Assembly: GCA_963969495.1 (NCBI GenBank)
Contig: OZ018326.1
Coordinates: 153,016,306-153,080,305 of the forward strand
Length of the DNA: 64,000 bases
Origin: Ceratothoa steindachneri
Taxonomy: Eukaryota; Arthropoda; Malacostraca; Isopoda; Cymothoidae
Reading direction: 5' to 3'
Each line of letters begins with the position of its first letter. The first letter of the stretch is position 1. The translations under genes and the position numbers were made by a program. A model generated the notes under the pieces. It worked only from the letters and a program-made list of their open reading frames with translations, made no database searches and was not told the origin of the DNA. This document shows, piece by piece, positions 10,701 to 23,190 of the stretch.

Positions 10701-12822
10701 TCATGTTTTCAGATTTACTATCAGAATAGGTTGCTTAGTCTCTTTTTTCGTCCTGTTTTCTTATTTAAATTGGGAATTGGATAATTAGGGTCTTTTTTGG
10801 TCATGTTTTCCGAATTAGTGGCGGGAATGTTTGTATAGGGTCGTGTTTTTGTCGTAGTTTGGGATTTAGAAACAAAATTAGATTTGTAACGTCGGCTAAT
10901 GGGCGGCTTTTGGTCGTGTTTTCGGATTGACTCGGAATTGGTCATGTTTTGGTCGTCCTTTCAGGATTAGTCTAATTCTTTGTCTATGTCATGGTTTTGG
11001 TTGTATTTTCGTATTGTTTGGCGTGTTTTCCTTTTAAGAGACGGAATTTGTTGTCTTTCCGTGAGGTGGTGTTTTTTTTCGGATTTACTGTCAAACCTGG
11101 TAGTGCCGGATCGTGTATTAGTCTTGTTTTCGGAATTGCAGTTAGAATTCCTTTTTTGGGGGAGGGTCGTTTTTTTCCGATATACTGTCCGTATTAGTTG
11201 TGCAAGATCGTGTTTTTGTCCTGTTTTCGTATATAGTGGAGGATTAGTTGTTTAACGTCGTGTTATGGACATTTTTTCGAATTGGTGACGTAATTGGTTA
11301 TGGTCGTGTTTTCGTATTAGGTTGTGGAATTGATTATGTTGTACAGTGTTTTTGCCATGTTTTTGGATAAAGTGGTGGACTTTCTGTTGTCTGCTCGTAT
11401 TTTGATTGTGTTTTCGGATTTTTTGATGGAATTGCTAGAGTAGGTTCATGTTTTGGTCATGTTTTCTGATATAGTGACAGTATTTGTTGTGTATGGTCGG
11501 GTTTTGGAGAAGTTTTTTTGATTTACTGTCGGAATAGGTCGTGCAGGCTCATTCATTCGTTGTGTTTTTGTATTCATTTTGGGAATTGGTACATAAGAGT
11601 CGTGTTATGGTCATGTTTTCTGAATCAGTGGAGGAAATTGTTGTGCAGGCTCGTGTTTTTGTCCTGTTTTCGTATTTAGTGTCGAAATTGTTGTGGTCGT
11701 TTTGAATGAATTGTTGGCGAATTGTTTCCATATGGTCTGGTTTTTTTTTTCGTTTTTCGGATTACGTGGCGGAATTGATTGTGTTTGTCGTGTTTTGGCC
11801 ATGTTTTCGGATATAGTGGTGGAATTTCTTTTGGCTTCTCGTGTTTTCGGATTTATTGATGGAAGTGGTCGTTTATCTACGTATTTTCGTCATTTTTTTC
11901 TCTTTAAATGGAGTAAACAGTTATGTATAGTCGTGTTTAGGGATTAACTGGCAGAATTATTTGGAAAATATCGAGTTTGTGTCATGTTTTAGGATTTATT
12001 CGCGCCCGAACTTTTGTATGGTCGTGTTTTCTGATTTCGTGGAGGAAATGTTAGTGTATGCTCGTGTTTTGGTCGTGTTTTTTGAAAATAGTTTTTAAAT
12101 TGGTTGTGCAATGTGTTTTTATCGTGCTTTCAGATATTTTGGACGAATTGGATGTATAGAGTCATGTATTGGTCGTGTTTTCGGATTTAGAGATGTATAT
12201 GGTTGGTTATATATTTCTTATATATGGTTGGGTTTTGGAGGGAGTTTGGTCGTGTTTTCGGATATCTTAACGCAATAAGTTGTTTTGGATCGGGGTTTTT
12301 TGTCCTGTCTTCGTACTTATTGGGGGAATTGGATCATTTGGCTCGTGTTATGGTCATATCTTCAGAATTATTGGCGGAAATGTTTATTTAGGGTCGTGTT
12401 TTCGTCGTATTTTCTGATATAGAGACAGTATTAGATGTGTAAGATCGGGTATTCAGCGGGTTTTGGTCGTGTTTTCGTATATATTTGCGGATTTGATTGT
12501 GTTGGGTCCTGGTTTGGTCGTGCTTTCCTATTTCGAGACGGAATTTGTTTTGTATTTCCGTGTTTTGGAGGTATTTCGGATTTACTGTCAGAATTTGTAG
12601 TGTTGGATCGTCTTTTGGTCGTGTTTTCGGAATTAGTCAGAATTAGTTGTTTTGGGTCGGGTCAGAGTCGGATTTTGGTCGGATTTTCGGATATACTCTT
12701 TGTATCTGTTGTGCAATATCGTGTTTTTGCCCTTTTTTCGTATTTAGTAGGCGTATTGCTTGATTAAGTTCGTGTTTGGTCATATCTTCGGAATTGTTAG
12801 CGACTTGTTTCTGTATGGTCGT
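7771..12822 (+). repeat. G/T-rich satellite, block 2, with higher-order repeats
   Basis: Continuation of the array at 5490. Units of about 50 bases are grouped into blocks of about 200 bases between 7780 and 9020 (the phrase GTTTTCGGAATTAGTGGCGG recurs near 7790, 8010, 8195, 8410, 8615, 8820 and 9010). On a larger scale 9090-10350 resembles 10890-12080 at a distance of about 1.75 kb; for example GGATTACGTGGCGGAATTGA is at about 10026 and 11758. The plus strand stays G/T-rich throughout. Many short frames on both strands are by-products of the unit. I see no gene in it. Confidence 0.85.
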
Positions 12823-12825
12823 GGT

Positions 12826-13520
12826 CAGCAGTGAGGGTCATGTTATGCCTCAAGGTCATTGTGAACGTTTATATCGAGGTGTTCGTGACTGTAGTCACCT
12901 TGGATAGACGAAATACCTGCAGGAAAGCCTTACGTTTTCCAGCAGGACTTTGCTCCTTCACAGAAGGCAAAGAAGACACAGGTGTAGTTGTTCAACAACA
13001 TCCCGCATCACTGGTACCCATACTTGTGGGTGCTAAGATCCCCCGTTTGAAACACCCTAAATTACTTCGTGTGGGTTATCGTTGAAAGGGATGTAAACCA
13101 AGCTACTTACAGCACTTTAGAGCTGTCTGGCTCACCTGAGAAAGAAAATCCAGGCCAATTCGCCAGTAGTCAGCTGAAAGCCGGTTGGTTGTAAGATTGT
13201 ATCGCTGTGGCAGATCTTGAGGTTGGTTAGGAGGTCGTGATTTGCTCTAAGGTTGATCAAGTTGTGTGGAAGCAGTGACAATTGAGGTTGCCCGGCGCCA
13301 TTCAGTGGAGTTAGAGTTTGGGAAAAGTTTGTTTACGTTTACGGCACCAATCGTCTTTCATGCTGCAACTCAAGCGAGTAAGACGGTCTCGCCTGAGTAT
13401 TAGTAATTCGTATAATCTGTCTACATCCATTGGCAAGGACTCTCTAGACAATATATGGAACCAATTTAGTTCCCTCCTGGAGAAGATCCTGAAGGCAGAT
13501 GGTGGCCATTTCGGATGATT
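12826..13520 (+). pseudogene. Tc1/mariner transposase relic
   Basis: The C-terminal half of a Tc1/mariner transposase is scattered over three frames. SEGHVMP near 12830 matches the segment after the first catalytic block. LTFSSR in one frame and FPAGLCSFTEG in another reflect the QQDxAPSHT region. HHWYPYLWV and NYFVWVIVERDVNQA (about 13055-13105) match the region around the third acidic residue. The end near 13500 reads ADGGHFG. It resembles the copy at 24620-25530 in family. Frameshifts make it non-functional. It directly borders the satellite, whose last unit ends near 12822. Confidence 0.7.
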
Positions 13521-13829
13521 TTACAACTATATATATCGTTCTATTTGTGTGTAAATTCTCATAGGAATATACTGCTACGTTTGGTAAATACATTTTTTTC
13601 TTTTTCCTTCTACAATTTGATCGATTTAACTAAAACCCCGTGAAGTATCTGCATATTGAAAGGTGGGGAAGGAAAGTGGTCAAGAATAACTCCAATATCT
13701 TCTGGTGGTGCAGAACGAGACACATTTATCGTTTATGGAGAGAGTAGACTGATATATAATTATATTCAGAACACAATGTAATATTACAAAATGGTTAGAC
13801 ATAAACAAAAGAAAAAGTTATATGAAACA

Positions 13830-14800
13830 AGTTGACGTAACTCATACTCAATTGGATCGCTTTTTGCGTCAAGGACACTAAAAAGTCTCTGGTGTGACCT
13901 GAGCGCAAGTAGCACGGAAGGTTTTAGCTGATTTTCTTTCTCAGCATTTTTCCAGGTGGCAGTTCAGAACCTCATCACTTTGATGAGGTTTGGTGTAGGC
14001 CTTCTGCTCGAACATCGACAACACTACAAAATCAATTGGGTTTCAAATCTAGCGAAATGACAGGCCAAGGTTATTTTAACCAAACCTCTTAAAATTTGCC
14101 TGGCACCAGTCTTAAATTTTTTGTTGTTGTGTGAGGGGTTGTTTTATCATGGTGACATCCACCTATAAGATGGCTTTCTCCTTCACCATCTCCAAATATA
14201 CATGTTTTATTGATATTTACCTCTCCCTCCCTTTCAAAGAAGATGAGAGTTGTTTGGGGGCCCGATGAAGTTACTTACGCCCGCTGTTCAACAAGAACCT
14301 CATTTTTATTTTGCGCCTAAACACGATAATTCTGTGTGTTGTGGGTGGTCTGGAAGGTGAACAATTCATCGATCCACAGAGTTGTAGGCTGCGAATCATC
14401 AAGGAACCGTTGGAAGAGCAACTTTGCTTTTTCGGCTCTCTTCTTTTTGGTGAGGTTGAAGAGCAGATGTCCTTTAGCTATCTTGAATGGACGAAGTTTC
14501 AGATTATCGTTTAGCAATTTTTGCATGGTTCCATTGCTCACTTTGGCCACCTAACCAAGTTGTCTGGCACTCCTTGGACTTTGCCTTATCTTGTTCTTTA
14601 TGTTTCTGATGAGGGTTGGGGGTTTGCTTATCGGGTCAGGGTGTTCCTTACTCTCGGAAGACAGCTGCTTGTCTCTTTAAGCCTTTTGATAGCTTTGAAA
14701 CCCCCAGATCTGCTCTTAATGGCGTTCAACATTTTGAAAATATTGCCCGCTGACTTCCAGCTTCTATACAGATAGACGAGTGTTTCACAGTTTCCAATTA
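13830..14800 (-). pseudogene. Tc1/mariner transposase relic (minus strand)
   Basis: The best open frame (14317-14550) reads VSNGTMQKLLNDNLKLRPFK, then KGHLLFNLTKKKRAEKAKLL, then WIDELFTFQTTHNTQN. This corresponds to the second helix-turn-helix plus the first catalytic block (FSDEKLFT type, here IDELFT). Downstream on the minus strand I recognise DGEGESHLI, LDLKPN and QKAYTKPHQS in several frames, matching the second and third catalytic regions of the same family. Numerous stops and shifts are present. The N-terminal helix-turn-helix is not clear. Confidence 0.65.
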
Positions 14801-16200
14801 TATTTGAAAATAGGTGTTTTTTTTAGGAATTTACACTTTGATTCACAAAATGAAAAAAATCCTGAAAAAACTTACAGGAAAGTAATGAATTACTGGTATG
14901 TAAACATATTTGAAATGATTTTTATAAAGCAGTCTAAACTTCATGTTTCCACATTGTAATTGAATACAAAACTTAACCCACCATCATTACTTTTTTCTCT
15001 GATGTTCCTACTGGAAGTGCTTCTTCGGATGGCTTATTTACATTAGAAACTCATTGAGCCTTTTTCTGAGTTCTTTTATCACAGATTTCATCTACATACA
15101 ATAAACTATACATGTACCGTCCGGACTGTCTATAGAAGAAATATGTCACATATTTTCGAAAATTTAAAATACCACCTAAAACCAAACATCCGGTCATGTC
15201 CGATATCGCTGATCAAGTCATCACTGCAAATCCACTTGCGATTCATTGGTCTGAGAGCTTTGTTGTGTCATATAATGTGCTCTAGAAATTAGTAAAAAGG
15301 TTTTTGATATGCCAGTACCTACCTTTCTTTTTCTTGCATCTCTGTTTTTAACAGGTAAGGCTAAATATGCATTATTTCTTGCAGGACTGAATTAAAATAT
15401 GATTGGATGAGTATTTCAAGAACAAAGATATATAATTCGCACTTATAGTATGGCCTTGAGTAGACTGTGGTTTTTGCGACCTAAAAAAACTTATAATCAT
15501 ATAATAGTGTTTTTATTTTGTCAGAATATCTTAATAGTTCCATAATTCTAAAGTTAGTTTCTACAATCGGAAAATCCCATCAAGGTTATTATGGTTGGAA
15601 GACTCGAAAAGCGTTTACTTTTTTTTTCTTGAATATTTGCCAATGTTTTTATGAATCAGATTCTTGTTAGATGTTTAGGAGATGGTAAAGATTAACGCCA
15701 TCCGCGGCTTTAGGGTTGCTAATCTTTACCTGAAACTTAGGGGTTGTTAATCTTGCCTTACTAAAATGGGATTATTTCACATTTAAAATAAAGAAGAGTA
15801 CAAAAAAGATAATTAAGCAAAGGAGTACTGCTCTGCAGTATCAGAACAAAACATGTTAAACGTACGAGTGTTAAAGATGTTGCTTTCACGCCCAAAGGCA
15901 AATGGCAAGTAGTTGTGTGGACGCACACCAATTAATAATTTACAATTTAAAATTAATAGATTTTGTTCAAACTTAGGAAACACATCGACAAGACAACATT
16001 AATCACACATATGCTGAAAAATGTGAAATGTAAATAAGATTTAAGAGGTAATGTATAATGGAAACAACGGTCAAAGGGGTTCCCAACCTATATTCTACAG
16101 AATTTGTATAAAATCTATATGACTACAGCAAAAATAACTTAAAAAGAAAAAAGAAAGTTATAAAGAAAAAGAACATTGTCTTGACAAAGATATAAATACA
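14801..16200. other. No gene recognised; small dyad at 15684-15730
   Basis: AT-rich sequence with no open frame of note. GGTAAAGATTA (15684-15694) is inverted as TAATCTTTACC (15720-15730), and a degenerate second copy of the phrase GGGTTGCTAATCTTTACC follows at about 15739. I cannot assign the stretch to an element. Confidence 0.4.
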
Positions 16201-17149
16201 TATACATAGGTGGCTATGCAGTGACATCCTTCCCTCGCATCGTGAACAAGATGCTCCTACCGGGTTATGAAATGTACATAAAGATCAGAATGACAAGCGC
16301 AGGTGAGCTTGAAAGAACCAAGGGAGGGTCCTCATTGGGGGTAGGGGGAGGTGTCTGGGTCATATTAAGTATTGTTGACAAGGATCAGCGATGTCGGAAC
16401 CCTTCGTGATCCGGGGGCCTAGCTTCCCTATTCCGGGTCAGGGGAATGTAGATATGAGTTTCTCCAGCGGTGTTGTGATTGCTTATGTGCATAAGGAAGC
16501 ATCAGCGTATCCGGCCAATGGGCGCTTAGCATTTGACGCTGCTGAAAGTTTTGTCTGCGTAAACTGGGATCTAACCCGTGCCTCGACCCGCCTACAGCAT
16601 GCAGAGCCCAGAAACCGGGACGTCGTGGGGATCAGAGGCCCCGGACCCAACAAGCCCCCCCCCTCTCAAACAATCTAGTAAAGATAAGCTGCCCTGAGAA
16701 ATGTTCACCCTCTCGGGTCCAGAGCCCCCGGTTGTCCGAAATTATATTGAAACTACCTGGGGGTTTTTCTCCTCAAAATTTCCATTTTGAAGGCTAGTCG
16801 CCGCCCCACCTTTCGCATTCATCCCTAGTCTAGGTAGAAGGAGGAGCACCCCCTCACTTTGTCTCTTCTTCCCACGCTTTTCTCCTTCTACTGCCCCCCA
16901 TCTTTCTTTTCCATCACTACCCCCACAGAGGGTATCAGATATCACAAGGAAACCGTGCTGCAGCTGGCATCTGGAACTCGTACCCTATCTGCCCCAATGC
17001 TCGCATATCCCACAGGCGCGTTCCCTCTCATCCAGGATATATCCGAGTTGAAGATTCTGGAGGTTCTTCTCATCAAAGAGATGGGTCCGAACCTGAACAC
17101 ACAGCGAACAGACTCGGAGCGAGTATTGCACCTTTTCTGCAAACACAAA
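16201..17149 (+). other. Unassigned region upstream of RT fragment
   Basis: GC-richer than its surroundings. Open frames at 16391-16678 (95 codons, with VHKEASAYPANGRLAFDAAE) and 16859-17236 show no domain I recognise. It may be a 5' region of the non-LTR element whose RT lies at 17150-17673, or of another repeat. I do not assign a function. Confidence 0.35.
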
Positions 17150-17673
17150 AGTGAGCCGTACTCTGACTCCGACCTACAAAAAAGTCCAAACCAGGCAAGC
17201 CACCAAATCTGGTCTCGAGTTATAGGCCGATTTTGATGCTGAACTTCCTGGGAAAGGTCTTCGAAAAGATCGTAAACAGAAGACTGGACACTTTCCTCGA
17301 AGAATCCGAGGAATATAACAAACATCAATACGACTTCAGGAAAGAAAGAAACGCAACCATGGCTCTAGCTATCATTACTGAAAAGCTAGAACAAGCCACT
17401 GCCGACAAGGGTTACGTGGACGTGGTCCTCCACGATGTCGAGAAGGACTTCGACAAGGTTTGGGGCGAAGGACTAAAATACAAACTCCTTCGGCTCAATC
17501 TCGGCATCAGGATAGAGAGGTTACTGGCCGATTATATAACCAACAGGAAGGCATACATTATTATTGAAGGCCAAGAAGGACCCACCTTCCATCTTCAGAT
17601 GGGGGTCCGCAAGTGGGGGGGGAGCCCCACCCTGTATTCCATCTTTACAGCCGACCTTCCGATCCTACCGTGA
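17150..17673 (+). pseudogene. Jockey-type reverse transcriptase fragment (element E)
   Basis: A piece of ORF2 reverse transcriptase. Just upstream of the main frame, PGKPPNLVSSYRP in another frame gives the entry to the fingers. Then MLNFLGKVFEKIVNRRL, KHQYDFRKERNATMALAIIT, VVLHDVEKDFDKVW (the motif containing the first catalytic Asp), and a damaged MGVRKWGGSPTLYSIFTADLP where active copies have the PQGxxLSP turn. The reading stops before the catalytic xADD box. The sequence is close to element A's RT. It is a dead fragment with a frameshift near 17235. Confidence 0.75.
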
Positions 17674-18059
17674 TGCTGACTCTTCTATGTTTAGCAGACT
17701 TTTTAACACATTTAGGGTTAAGTCTGTCACCTGCAGCGTGTCTAACAAAGCGTCTCTATCAGATCCAACTAAATTAAATTTACTTTCCTCATTGAAGTTA
17801 ATTCTCTCCCAATCTTCATCCCTTCGAACAAAATGAGCTTCAGCATATTCGAGTCTCGCCTTCTGGTTCAGGCAAATAGTTTTATCGCGATATTACTTTG
17901 CGTTATTAGTTTGGGGAGCGCTATTATTTTGGGACATTTGAGCTTTTAGACTGCTGACTTCTTTTTCTTTTTACCTGTTGTTCTTTTTTTTCTTTTTATT
18001 TGCTCTATTGCATTTGGTCTGACTGCGGTTGCTATCTCTTCGTTTTTCTGTGTTACTCC
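17674..18059. other. Unassigned stretch
   Basis: T-rich sequence between the RT fragment and the gag relic. Short frames are present without recognisable motifs. Confidence 0.35.
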
Positions 18060-18960
18060 CTTCCGCAATAGGTATAATGCCGGAGTTTAAGAAGGTAACT
18101 CTTAATCGGAAAGTTATCTGCATTAGTTGTACTAAAATAGCGCTTTCCTATTAGAACTCATTTCTTCGTCAAACTCTTCCCGTCTAAAAATTCGGGGTCT
18201 AATAAAGATCGTGGAGGTAAGTAATGGGTTAGAAGGAATCTAGTGGAAGCTATTTCGGCTAACCTACTTGAAATCTAAAGGTTAGATCTTTTGGAAAAGG
18301 CTAAATCGGAATCCGAAGCAAGCGAGCATAGCTTACAGCGTCTGTTGGACCGTATATCCACCTCCCTGAAACAGGTTAATGGAGTCAAACTTCTCTACCT
18401 ACCCCTAAGGGATATTCATTATAATGGAATACTTTTTTTTTAATGTGTACTGCTACTCCGTACACGAGCGAGATGATATTTCTTCTGTGCAAAATTTTGC
18501 CTATTTACGCGGCCATGTGCAAATAAGGCTACAGCTATCCTCGATGTATTTCCTACCACGTTTCATAGTGAAGCAACTGAACCGCTCCAAAACACACGGG
18601 CAACCGCATGTCAACATCGAGTTCATATTTACATATTCAATTTTGGATACGAGTAGCGTCAAAAATATTACCAAAGATCTTTTAGCCTATATAGCTCAAT
18701 ATGAGTGTCACCTCCGTGTTTTAAAAGCAATGGATGTCAGGGTCCAGGAGGTGGATTTCATTATTAAGGAGGTTTTGCTTTGTAAACAACCGCAGAAGGT
18801 GAGCAACTATATTATAATGACTCCTGGAATTTGCAAAACGTACTCGCTACTATTGAGGCAGAAGTTAAATTCTTGGGATGATGACAAGCTTGAAAATGAG
18901 GCCACGGGGGGAAAGAATTCCATTCAGGAGAGACTCCTGTATGGATGATTTCACGGGTGA
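18060..18960 (+). pseudogene. BEL/Pao-like gag relic
   Basis: The main frame (18424-18948, 174 codons) reads HERDDISSVQNFAYLRGHVQ and DLLAYIAQYECHLRVLKAMD, then FIIKEVLL. These resemble the capsid-like segment of BEL/Pao gag, which has phrases of the type DDISxxQKFxYLRxxL and a conserved YxxxxxxxRxLxxLG. Between them the usual central segment is garbled. The match is moderate: no protease or RT follows, and (TA)n and PLE sequences begin at 19419. Function in a live element would be assembly of virus-like particles. Confidence 0.55.
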
Positions 18961-20536
<1,576 letters not shown>

Positions 20537-20539
<3 letters not shown>

Positions 20540-20772
20540 ATGACTTATGTTTTTTTATCAAAGTTCAGAAATAAATATCAGTATCGAAATTTTGTGAATA
20601 TTTTAAAACCCAAAGAATTATAAATGGTGAAGTTCAGAAAATTTATTCTTATATATCTTCTATAACTCTATAAAAATTTAACCATGGCTGCTTTTTTTTA
20701 GATTTTAAATTTTAATCTTAGAGGCGAAACGAAAGCTACCCCCGTAAGGGAGAGTGGCGAAGCCAAGGCTTG
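20537..20772 (+). repeat. R repeat family, copy 2
   Basis: Begins at GTTATGACTTATG and ends at GAAGCCAAGGCTTGG, lying between two (TA)n arrays. It shares the ATGGTGAAGTTCAGAAA subrepeat and ACCATGGCTGCTTTTTTT block with copy 1, but lacks its first ~90 bases and part of the middle. Confidence 0.75.
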
Positions 20773-20784
20773 GTATATATATAA

Positions 20785-20876
<92 letters not shown>
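20773..20876. repeat. (TA)n array 3
   Basis: Starts immediately after the R 3' end and finishes at the left end of PLE1. One AAATAAAT interruption lies near 20783-20790. Confidence 0.95.
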
Positions 20877-20879
<3 letters not shown>

Positions 20880-21049
20880 GAATTAAACCACATTCTCCCA
20901 AGACAATTTAATTCAGAACAGTTTCGGTGTATCTCACACCCTTTTTCAACTGACACTGGATAGAAAATATTAGAAAAGTGCTTACAAACATAACACGGGG
21001 TCAGGTCATGAAATATCCCCTCTTTTTCTCCCCAATCCCCTACTTGTGG

Positions 21050-21550
21050 CTAATCAGGGATGGGGTTAGGCCTAAACATATTGAAGGGCTGACATTTTAC
21101 TATTTTGTTTATTTGCTTTCGTATTACAGGATTAAAAGAAAATTGACCCTCAGATAGATTTAAATTAGGAACTGACGATATCAAGCTCGATTCTACGATT
21201 CTTCTCTTAACATAGTTAGCCGATTTAAATAACATTTTACTACCATAGAATGTTTTCCTAGCTGCAAAATGGGCAGACGATATGAACCAATCGGGGTAAT
21301 ACAAATTAGAAAAAATGGTCCTGATAATGACAATTTCTTCATCTAAATAGGAAGGATGACATATTTTGTATGCTCTAAGGAAAAGGTTAGAAATTACTGA
21401 TTTTTTAACAGTATTATCGTGAAACGAAAAATAATGTATATAGGCATTCGAGTGGGTTGGTTTCCTATAAACGTCAAGTTTTTAATTCATAGTGATCTTT
21501 ATTAATGAGGACATCTAAAAAGGGTAATCTATTATCATATTCCCATTCAT
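21050..21550 (-). pseudogene. PLE1 left copy: RT end fused to C-terminal tail by deletion
   Basis: The minus-strand frame 21050-21304 (84 codons) reads YYPDWFISSAHFAARKTFYG, then SKMLFKSANYVKRR, VESSLISSVPNLNLSEG and a FNPVIRKQINKIV ending. It joins the RT C-terminal segment to the last part of the protein and skips the GIY-YIG core. Upstream, on the minus strand, the RT residues DVLINK and VYRKPTHSNAY are readable. The frame survives across the deletion by chance or by recency of the event. Confidence 0.75.
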
Positions 21551-21559
21551 ATTTAAATT

Positions 21560-21837
21560 TGATGGAGACATGCAAAATATGAATGGGAATATGATAATAG
21601 ATTACCCTTTTTAGATGTCCTCATTAATAAAGATCACCATGAATTAAAACTTGACGTTTATAGGAAACCAACCCACTCGAATGCCTATATACATTATTTT
21701 TCGTTTCACGATAATACTGTTAAAAAATCAGTAATTTCTAACCTTTTCCTTAGAGCATACAAAATATGTCATCCTTCCTATTTAGATGAAGAAATTGTCA
21801 TTATCAGGACCATTTTTTCTAATTTGTATTAACCCGA
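21560..21837 (+). pseudogene. PLE1 right copy: reverse transcriptase C-terminal segment
   Basis: Reading DYPFLDVLINKDHHELKLDV, then YRKPTHSNAYIHYFSFHDN and AYKICHPSYLDEEIV, which is the end of the PLE RT after the catalytic box (the LPFLDV... YRKPT signature of the Penelope family). A TAA near 21828 interrupts the junction to the linker; the minus-strand copy has TAC (Tyr) there. The YADD-type catalytic box is missing because the copy is 5'-truncated. Confidence 0.75.
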
Positions 21838-22419
21838 TTGGTTCATATCGTCTGCCCATTTGCAGCTAGGAAAACATTCTATGGTAATAAGCCTTCCCGC
21901 ACTAATGACTTCAACAAATGTATAACATTGCCATTTAATAATAAATTAAATAGTTTAAAGGACATATTTGGAAAAGCGGGTATTAATCTAGCCTTTAAAT
22001 ATAATAATTCCTTAAACCAATTGATGATTGCCAGGAAACCCAAAGAACATCATAACATAGGAGTATATGCAATACCATGCAACGATTGCCATAAAGTTTA
22101 TATAGGGGAAACGGGGAGAAATCTAGACAAGAGATTGTACGAACACAAAAGAGATATTAGAGTGGGCAGCGAAAGCAGTGGAATATTTTGCCATGTTAGA
22201 GACTTGAATCATTCGATCGATTTCAATGGAAGTAAAATGTTATTTAAATTGGCTAACTATGTTAAGAGAAGAATCGTAGAATCGAGCTTGATATCATCAG
22301 TTCCTAATTTAAATATATCTGTGGGTCAATTTTCTTTTAATCCTGTAATACAAAAGCAAATAAACAAAATAGTAAAATGTCAGCCCTTCAATATGTTTAG
22401 GCCTAACCCCTCCCCCTGA
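21838..22419 (+). CDS. PLE1 GIY-YIG endonuclease domain (C-terminus of Penelope polyprotein)
   Basis: This open frame of 193 codons encodes the linker and GIY-YIG nuclease of a Penelope-like element. Key signals are IGVYAIPCNDCHKVYIGETG (about residues 72-91: the GIY-YIG pair is GVY..VYIG, with the CxxC insert typical of PLEs), LDKRLYEHK (catalytic Arg region), HVRDLNHSIDF, and ESSLISSVPNLNISVGQ with the conserved Glu. In active PLEs this domain cuts target DNA to prime insertion. The first residues are not a natural start, since the frame is the end of a longer polyprotein. All key residues seem present, but without RT the copy cannot move by itself. Confidence 0.8.
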   Translation: MVHIVCPFAARKTFYGNKPSRTNDFNKCITLPFNNKLNSLKDIFGKAGINLAFKYNNSLNQLMIARKPKEHHNIGVYAIPCNDCHKVYIGETGRNLDKRLYEHKRDIRVGSESSGIFCHVRDLNHSIDFNGSKMLFKLANYVKRRIVESSLISSVPNLNISVGQFSFNPVIQKQINKIVKCQPFNMFRPNPSP

Positions 22420-22626
22420 TTAGCCACAAGTAGGGGATTGGGGGAAAAAAGAGGGGATCTTTCATGACCTGACCCCGTGTTATGTTTGTAAGCACTTTTC
22501 TAATATTTTCTATCCAGTGTCAGTTGAAAAAAGGTGTGAGATACACCAAAACTGTTCTGAATTAAATTGTCTTCGGAGAATGTGGTTTAATTCCTCATCT
22601 TTTCTTGCGATATTGCATTAATTTTC

Positions 22627-22870
<244 letters not shown>

Positions 22871-22884
22871 ATAATACCCGTCGT

Positions 22885-23190
22885 GTATTATCATCACTAA
22901 CTCTATAATTTAAGAAGGGGATTTTATTTCAGTATTTGAATAATAATTTCATCTTAGTTTGGTTATGACCTATGTTTTGTTATCAAAGTTATTTCTAATA
23001 ATTCTTTTATAATATCAAAAAACAAAATGGTGAAGTTCAGAAATAAATATAAGTATCGAAATATTGAGAATTTTTTAAAACTCAAAGAATTACAAATGGT
23101 GAGGTTCAGAAAATTTATTTTTATATATATTCTATAACTCTATATTTTAGCAACTTTTTAAAATTAATAATTGGCGAAGTTCAGAAAGTT
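22885..23190 (+). repeat. R repeat family, copy 3 (3'-truncated)
   Basis: Starts with ATCATCACTAACTCTATAAT like copy 1 and follows it closely through the ATGGTGAAGTTCAGAAA subrepeats, but stops after GGCGAAGTTCAGAAA (about 23190) before the CCATGGCTGC block and the 3' end. Confidence 0.7.

Noticed and set aside
5560..12767. Many 60-125-codon hydrophobic frames in the satellite
   Set aside because: The ~50-bp T-rich unit gives Phe/Val/Leu-rich frames in several phases, with no shared start, no domain and no consistent frame between units.
16391..16678. 95-codon frame as a conserved protein
   Set aside because: I could not recognise any domain, and the flanks are retroelement fragments; kept only as an unassigned region.
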